From Tigriopus japonicus (lineage: Eukaryota; Arthropoda; Copepoda; Harpacticoida; Harpacticidae): 64,000 bases of DNA. This document shows, in pieces, positions 35,601-44,600 of the stretch. The stretch lies in contig CM021316.1 in NCBI GenBank assembly GCA_010645155.1, positions 3,816,703 through 3,880,702 on the forward strand. The letters are read 5' to 3'. The notes under the pieces were generated by a model. That model was not told where the DNA came from. It was given only the letters and a program-made list of their open reading frames with translations, and did not search any database. The translations under genes were made by a program, and so were the position numbers. Position 1 is the stretch's first letter. Every line of letters starts with the position of its first letter.

Positions 35601-38600
35601 CAGTTAGGATTTCAAAAGCTAGGGGTGGAATGTTCCTTAAATCTGCACTAGGACGCATCTGTTTACAGTGTTTCCCGTGTTTGAGGTGTTCTGCTTCCGC
35701 AGCTTCTCGTGCAATTTTGATTTTGTAAAGCCTTGTTAAGAAGATGTCTGTTCATTGGGATTCAGTACAATTTAAGCTAATGCAGTACTCTGCGTTCTTG
35801 CATATTAGTTCCTTGACCATGCTTACTCAAATTGATATGTGAACGCAGGATGTAGAAGGCAACAACTTTAAACATTTATTCACTTATGATTTTATTTTTT
35901 TTATTTTGACAACTAATATAGACTAATTATCATACAACAGTAATTACATTTTAAGGTTGAAATCAAAGATTCGCAATTCATATCAATGATTAGAATATTT
36001 AAAATTGATTGATTCGCCTCTTTTTCCAAAGACTCGTAAAAGATTTGAGTACTGGAACAGGATTTCTTTTCAATTTATTTTCAGGAGGCTTTCCCAATTT
36101 AGGGGAAAACCCAGATTCGATTCGAATCCCACGAGTCAGCGCGGACTCGTTTACAGTCCTAGATCAAACTAGTTACTAATATGGTTGTTATTACTTAAAT
36201 AAATGGTTGATTGCTAGCATGTACAATAATAACACACTTAAAAAACTTATGGTTGAGTCAGTTGAGTCAGGTATTTGGTATTGATGGAGATTGTTTAAAT
36301 TCCAAGTTAAAATGAGTTATTAATTTTTGCAAAATATTTAGTAATGATATTTAGCATAATACAATACTTCAAATAAATTTAAGTACAAACTCCTTTTGGT
36401 TCAAATAGATTAGCAGAAATAACATCAGTTGATTTGTTTGAAGTGATGGCAGGTTTCAACTTCTGGATGTAGAGTTCACTTCAATACTTTTTCCATTGCT
36501 TCCTTTCAAGAAGAGATAGTGCCCAATATCAGTTTGAACTCAGGATTATTTAAAGAGCTCAGGTGTTGGTCAATTATTAGATTGTAAATGTATTAAATAC
36601 ATTAGATCCTAGATACATCCCCTTCAGAATTGAAGCCCAAGTATCTAAATCACATTAAACGCATTTTTTCCATTGCGGTGCCAGTGCTCTCGTCCTTGAC
36701 ACTTTGGGCCAGCTGCTTGCCTGCAGTTTTGATCCCCTTCACTATTTTGGAATTGGGCAGAATCACCCTTTAGTGTCTAAAATAGAAGAGAGTCTTGCAA
36801 GTCCAAGCAGAAATTGGTTGATTTTGCATCTATTTTTTAGATTACCTGGATTGAAAAAAATTAGTGATTTTGGCAACTTATTGCGACAACACTCAAACCA
36901 CTTCATATCATGAATCAGATTACTCAAAATTGAAATAGGTTTCCAAAAAATGGTGAATGGTGAGGTAGGGTCCATCCATCCTCTTTGAGCAATTGTGTGT
37001 TATCTTATGTGCATGAACAGAATGAAACCTCAGTCAGGTTAACCAAATCTTCAAACAAAGGAGGTTATGTAAAATTGTGAATGTTTATGATGAAATTGGG
37101 TGATCTTTGATGCTTTATCTTATATTCATTTGTCTCTGGAAGAGCAAAAACTTTGTAGATAGTAAGAGGCTAGTTTTTTAGACGCAAAGAACGATCGTAA
37201 GATTGTACTTACTAACCAGCGTACCAAGTTGCAATACGATCTTAAGATTGTTCTTTGCGTCTAAAAAACTAGTTTTAGATCTTCTAGTAAACACTTCCCT
37301 GAAGTTTTCTTATTGGGGGAAGTTTCTGACACAGACTAGGTAGGCGCAGTTCAGAAAAATAGGCCAAAAAGTAGGTGCAAACAAGACCCTTGAAGTGTAA
37401 GATTGGCGCGAAAGTGCAAGATTAGGACAAACATGCAAGTAAGATATGGAGACTCTGCATCAGACAAAGAATTGTCTTTGTATCAGCTCACATCACGGAG
37501 AAATACTGCACGAGTAGCTTGTAAACGCTAAGGCATATTGGCAAGCGTAATCCAGCAAACAATATTTTAGAGGCGAAGAATTATAAGCTGTGAACAATAT
37601 TTCTTGTTTTGATTTCAACAAGCTGACCGCACTTAAATACATTTGAATTTGACCTCGTCTCAATCATGGTCAAGAAGAGCTTGATGAAACTAGGTTTTTG
37701 AAAGCAGAGGCTATGAACCCTTAGCTTTTGCAAGCTGCCTGTACACAATTTCTCCTTGTTATGATATTGTCGCTCAATAAGCTGATGCGCCCATACCTCG
37801 CTTCTGCTGGACTGCGATGACAGCTTCACATTTGTTCATCCTTGCTCCCATTCACGAGAATGTGTTATATTTTGCAAGAGCTTTTATTGATATTTTACAG
37901 CTGTTATTGATATTTTACAGCTGCTATTGATATTTTACAGCTGTTATTGATATGTTACAGCTGTTATTGATATTTTACAGCTGTTATTGATATTTTACAG
38001 CTGTTATTGATATTTTACAGTTGTTATTGATATTTTACAGTTGTTATTGATATTTTACAACTGTTATTGTTATTTTACAGCTGTTATTGTTATTTTAAAG
38101 CAGCTTTTATTGCTATTTTACAGGAGCTGTTATTGTTATTTTACTGGAGCTGTTATTGATATTTTACAGGAGCTGTTATTGATATTTTACGGGAGCTGTT
38201 ATTGATATTTTACGGGAGCTGTTATTGTTATTTTACAAGAGCTATTATTGATATTTTACAAGAGCTGTTATTGTTATTTTACAAGAGCCGTTATCAACAT
38301 TTTAAAGAATTTGTCTACAAATTTTCAGCTCAATGGAACAATGGAGTTAAAAGTTATTCATCTTTGAAATTCAGGCAATTGTAGGCCGAAATTGAACTCG
38401 TTCCACCTCGTGTTGCAAGATCTTGCATGGACCACTCATAAGATTGGGCAACTTGTTGCATTTGAAAAACTTGCTTCAAGTGTCCAAGCAATAGCACCAA
38501 GTGCTATTGCAAGTGCTATTGCCAAGTGCTAAGCATGTTGTATTAGGAACAATTCACAATTGCTTTATGAGGATAATTTCTTGCAATGGATGACTTGTAA

Positions 38601-41600
38601 TATTGTTTGATAATTTTTTTACCTTTAAATATCAATAAACAAGTGTTGGAAACATTATAAAGTAATCAAAATTGATAAAAAATGTTTGGTAATTTTTTGG
38701 GTATTTTTTTATAAAAAGTCAAAGTTTGGGTAATTTTCTGGGCAATTTTGAGGAATTTTTAGGTAATTTTGACGAAAAAATCTGAGAGCACTATATACAT
38801 CTGTCTCTTGGTTATTTTGAATTTGGCTCCATGCCAACAAAGTGAGTTGTCTGGTGAATGGAATCATAACAAAGCCCCTGGATTTGGGAATGACATTTCT
38901 CTTCCCAGAACTGTATTTCGGTAATTTTTTCTTAAATTTGCATCACTTTTAGGCAAAATTCAAATTTCTTTGTCAAGAATACGAATAATATGCCTCAGTT
39001 CTTAAAAAAAATTGAGAAAATCGGGGATTTTCCTTTCCTTGTGGAAGATATTTGTGGAAGAAAAAGCTCAACTATCTATGATTTTTTACCACTCTACTAA
39101 TAAGCAATCGCTCACCTCAAGAAATTATGCATGCTTTGAAGGTTAAAGAATGTTGGTGGACGTCGGTGGTCTTCTATCAAAGTCGATGATTCTGACGGCA
39201 CTGTATGATAAAAGCGCGGATAAAAAGAGAGTTTGTCCAAAATAGAGGCAATCAAAATAGCGCCACTTCAAAGTAAAGCCAAACCAAAATAAAGACAAAT
39301 CATAAGAGAGCGTGACATTTAAGCGCCAATCATAATAGAGTGAATATTATAAACTTCTTTTCAACTACGTTTGTATGCATTGCCTGACGTAAGGGTGAAT
39401 GATAAAGTTTTCATACATTCGCGAGGCTTTTTGGGGGGGGAAAATCATGCCACAAGCTTAGTTTCTTTTTTTCATGTAGGACAAATTAAAAAAAGGCATT
39501 GTGCCAATGTCCCAATTATCTCATCAATGGCATGAGCTCATTCAGGTCCAGGCGATTCAACAGGGAAAAGGAAAAACAACTTCTATTCAGTAATACTATG
39601 GATTTTGAAACTGTATTGCAATTGAATTGCAATATTCATTGTAGTCTCATAGCGTCTACCCTTTGACCGCCGACCACAAGCGGCCAAATGTGCCAATTTG
39701 TGTGTGAGAAATTTCTGCCACAAAAAGTAGCTTTGGTAAAAAATCCTTGACCGGGTCTTCATGAGCTCTGCAGACATTGTTAACTGACTGGTAAGATTAT
39801 TTATGTATTGATTTCTATTCGCAATTTGAAATTGATGAATTGAACGATTTTTTGATCGAGCTATTTTCACTTTAATTCAATACGCTTTCCTTAGACCTGT
39901 CTCTAATTTGATTCACTCTATTATGAAGGGGCTTCATTTTGATTCGCTTTATTATGGTCACACTCTCTATTGATCCACTCTAATAATATAGGATCCCGAT
40001 TCTGACTAATGAACCTTTTTGAGATCTTTGAGTTTTTTGATTTTTTTTTTTTTTGAGATCTGAATATTTGAGATCTGAATATCACTATTTTCAATTCAAG
40101 CTCATCCGTTCTTTTAGGACTTGTTACATTTAGAGTTTGGGGTTGAAAAGTACACGGTTTTTTATAGGTATAGATATAGGGCATAGTTAGACGCATTGCA
40201 CATTTTATGACACACCATGAGAATAAATCTGCGGAAATATTTCTTTTTTATATTAATTTTGGCGTCTTGTTACAACTTTAATAATGTTACAGTTCAATAA
40301 TGGCAATCCTAAATTTCGACTTATTGACATCCCAATAACCACTTACCACACCTCGTACAAGTAACTCACTCTTTGACCATCAAGTACCATCATCATTGCT
40401 AACAAGAGGCTCACCTCGTCTGTGATGGGATTTGAAAGGTACATGCTCTTTAGGATAGACGACACTGGAGAAAGGTTTTTGTTCCCGTGGTGCATTGACT
40501 AGGTTTTCACCCAGGGAGGTGTCTGATGATTGCTGGCGATTCATGTCGACTGCACGGCTTGCTTCTGCCTCCATGCTTGGAAACGGAAGCTCTTCATATT
40601 CAGAATCAGATGTTTCTATAGAGTCTAAAGCGAATATGAATCATTTACAATACAATGGTACACACAGACATGCAATCTATACTCTTTTGTGTTATTAAGC
40701 GAACTACAACTCACTATCAGCAAAGCTTGCGGTTTGCTCCACTGACGTCAAAAACTTCTAAACCAGGAGATTTCCAAATTACGTAAGACACGTTAAATTG
40801 TAAGTGCCGAGTCTGACGGCATTTTTTATGTAGCATAAACTATCACTAAAATTTCTTTGCGCTCATGGCAAGGTTTATTTTCCAAGAAGAAAAATGTCAA
40901 TGGTTTTAAAATTGCAGAGAAAGCACAAACTTTCTTAAGCTTAGGACAAATTCATCCCTCAAGTTTGAATTGCAATGAAACTAGTATCATAAAACCCTCC
41001 AGCACTAATTTTCTATATGTAACAAATGTAGATGGAAATTAGGTGGACGCTTGCATAGAGATCTAATATGTAATGAATAGGCCTCGGAAAAAAAGTGATG
41101 AAAAGTGCCAAAATAATCAATTTTAAGTTGTCCATTTTTCCCTAAAAAAAGTTTGAAAACGTCAAAAAAAGTGAAAAAAAAGTATAAAAAAAAGTGACGT
41201 GTAAAACACCCTTAACAATTAATTGACTGAGTTGTCAATTGAATGAGAAAATCCTCATATCAGGCCTTCATAATTGCCCGAAAGTAAAAAAATAGTAATG
41301 AAATTTGATTTTATTATCCATTCTTGGCCTAAAAATGGCCAAAAAAAGTGAAAATCCGAAAAATGACCAAAAAAAATTTTTTTCTCAAAAAAAACGCCAA
41401 AAAAGTGAAAACTTAATTTCACTTAAAAAACTTTTTTTTTTCCGAGGCCTAGTAATGAATAGGACCTGGAAAAATATTTGCAAAAAACGTGACAAAATAT
41501 CCAATATATATTTTCTTCAAAAGCCCAAAATATTTGGAAAAATGCCGGATATTTAAGAAATATTTTTTTTGACAAGGCCATTTTTTGGTATTTTTGTCTG

Positions 41601-44600
41601 AGTGCACCGGTTTTCCAAATGTGTTCCTGGTGAAATTGATGCATTTTGCCGTTTTGGGGGGCAAACTTGAGATGTAATTGATTTAAACAATAAAATTTTC
41701 AATTTGCCTCAATAGATGGCGCAGTTTTTTCGTATATGACAGTAGTTTTGATTGTGAATGTCTAATCAATACAATCAATACAATACAATCAATACAAATG
41801 CCATTTTGTAGAGATTTTTGTATTTTGGGTTCATTTTGGGAAGGCTCTTTTGAGCATTGGTCATTCATTTCTTTTCCTCAATTTTGCCCGAAATATTTTT
41901 TGACTAGAATATTCAAGAAAATATATATTTTTTCCTCCTTAAAGGGGAATTTGGTAGAAAAGAATATATCTCCTCATTTTTCATTGAAAACCACACATTT
42001 TGAACTTTTGGCGGCTATTTTCCCAAAATGATTAATAATTTTACAGAAAATAATCAGTTTAGACAATTTCTTAGCAAAATTGGTGTTTTATGCCATTAAC
42101 GAATGCAAAACAATTGTTTCTTAAATTTCAAGATAGATTTACTGTGTTGACAAATTTGGAAAAGCGCCATCTTATAAAATGATCTTTCTCTCGATTCTCT
42201 CTAATCGATTAAACAGAAGGTAACATTTAACTATTTCTAATCTCACATTTCCCACTTTTTATCACATAAAACACCATTTACACCACAGAAAAAAGTACTT
42301 TCTCGGCCTCTAAAAATCTCATATTTCCGGCCTTTGATAATGGCATTTAAGAAGGTTGCCGTTGCAAATAGATTCACAATTTGAGAATTGAAGAAAAACG
42401 CAAAATTCAACAATAAAATACATTTTTTGTGAATCATACTTTTAATTGTGTGTTTGGTTTGCTTTTTGTGAGCTAGTTTCATTAGAACTTTCAATGTCCA
42501 TTTCTTCTTTTGTGTTACACATCATTAACTGTTTGTCCTGGCTTTTTTACTTTCGGGCCATTAATGACATCTGTGACCAAAAATCATTGTCGTGCACTTG
42601 TCATTAACTCTGTGCCTCACTTTCTGAGTGGATTTGTCTACATTTAATTTTTTTTAGTTAGAAGCTGTAGTAGTTATGAGCCAAATTTTTTTCTTGTCTG
42701 AACGAAAATTATTGGCTAGTCACAACCATTCCAAAATCATTTTTTTCCATTACTAGCAAAACACCTTTGGAGCAAAGTTTTCGCAGGAAAAATTGACATG
42801 ACTTACTTGGACTGTTCCTTTCGAGAGCAATCGCGTCCGTGGTAGGCTCCCTGAAAATGTTGTGTGAAACGTCCATCCCGTATTTGACGTTGTTTTAGAT
42901 TCCATTCCGTTTGAAAAATCCCCAATGTGAGCATATTTTCAAAATCACTGGAATTTTGTTTTCGAATTTCATCGACATCTTAAGGCAGCTCTGAAATGCA
43001 ACAGAAGTGAATTCGCTGAATCCCTTGTATAAATTGGTAAAAACGACATAAAATAAAGAAGCTTTTTGCATAAATTTGGAGAGCTCTTTCCTTGACTTTA
43101 GAGCTTAGGCGTTTCGATATCAAAAATTCTAATTCATAAACTTTTTGGTGATTTACGTTTTTAAATAATAAAGACGTGTTTGAGTTTTAGTATATATTCA
43201 GCATTACTTATCTTAAATTTGTCAGAAACTTTGCAACCAACATATTAAGTGTCAGTCTGTTAATTAGATAGTAGTCCACCATATCTGTGTGCACTTATTT
43301 CTGCTGTAGAATTGAGCAAATATGGCGAATAACTTAGAATTGAATCATTCCAAATTTAATCATCTCGGTGTGCCAATGGGTAACTTGGCGCGATCCCAGG
43401 AAAAAAGAGTGATCAGCAAAAAGAATCCAGACGAAAGGACTAACAAGCACATGCTGATTTTACCCATTCATTCATGCGGGAAATAAGCATACCGTTACCT
43501 CAATTCCATCGGTCTTATCGGTGTAGCAGGAGATAACACAAAAGCAACGATTCTCTAAACTCTGGTCAAGCAATTTGAAGGGAGCCCTCCTTCTAATTTG
43601 TTACTGGCATGCACACTAACGTTAATCCGCACAAGATCTCCTGTTTTAGCGTTTCTAACGTTCTACAGCTTTACAGAAAAATGATTCTTTTCCATGTAGC
43701 AATTATTAATACTTTCCATGGGAATCACAAGTAACGACTTTCTAAGGAATTTGTATTTGTCCGCTGATCCCACCTTTTGTAATTCAATGTCGGATGAGTT
43801 TCGTTGCAATATGCGACTAAAGTTTTAAAGGAGATGTGTAACAAATGTAGAAAACACCTGTCAGTGCTTATAGCATTCATCAGTTGCAACTGGCCTTTTC
43901 ACCCCAAGCTCCACTCAACGATAGGTGGCAGATAGCCCTTCCCCCTAAATTAGGGATTTGATGAAATTGCAAATAAAAATAAAACCAGAAAATATACATA
44001 TAAAGTATATATATAAATATAGTAATATCAAACATGGAGGCAGCCTTTTACTGCGCTTATTGTCTATTTCATACTGTGGTCTTTTTCTTATCCACATTTT
44101 TTATCTTAAAAATGATAAGTAAGTAAAAAAAAGCTGATAAGTATTACATCTGGAGCTTCAGTAAAGTCCAATTTGGCGGTCCTTGTCTAAGATTCATCAC
44201 AAGCACAATTCCTTTTTATTGCTGGTTTGCAATTTTTTTTTAAATTACCACTATATGTTATGGAAATCTCTATGACAGGAATTACTAGTGATGTCATCAT
44301 TTTTGGCGGGAAAAAAATGTTTGGCAGACACATGTTTCTGATGAGCGTGCAAGGTAGCTAAAACAAAGATTTAGGCCTGGAAATTGCAACAATTCCTTTC
44401 TCATCTGCACAATTAGAGGTTGGAATAGCAATTATTGACATTTGTTTTGCAAAAACAAATGTTTTGTTGCTTTTATCCAAAATTTTGCTACATAAATTAA
44501 GAGTGTTCTTCCGAATTTTGAATCAGGAACGCCTGACATTGAATGACAAGATGGCAAGAGGAAATAGGTTCCTGAGGCAACTAAACCTAAAAACCTATAA

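Noticed and set aside
35475..35760. Open frame upstream of the PX exon ([11 protein letters not shown] and others)
   Set aside because: A strong acceptor at 35475 and exact phase match to the exon at 40415 make it intron. The translated sequence resembles no PLD region.
40380..40574. ATG at 40574 as start of phospholipase D
   Set aside because: An in-frame, phase-matched exon (40757-40715) and acceptor precede it, with coding-like acidic sequence upstream of the ATG. It remains an alternative if the upstream exons fail.
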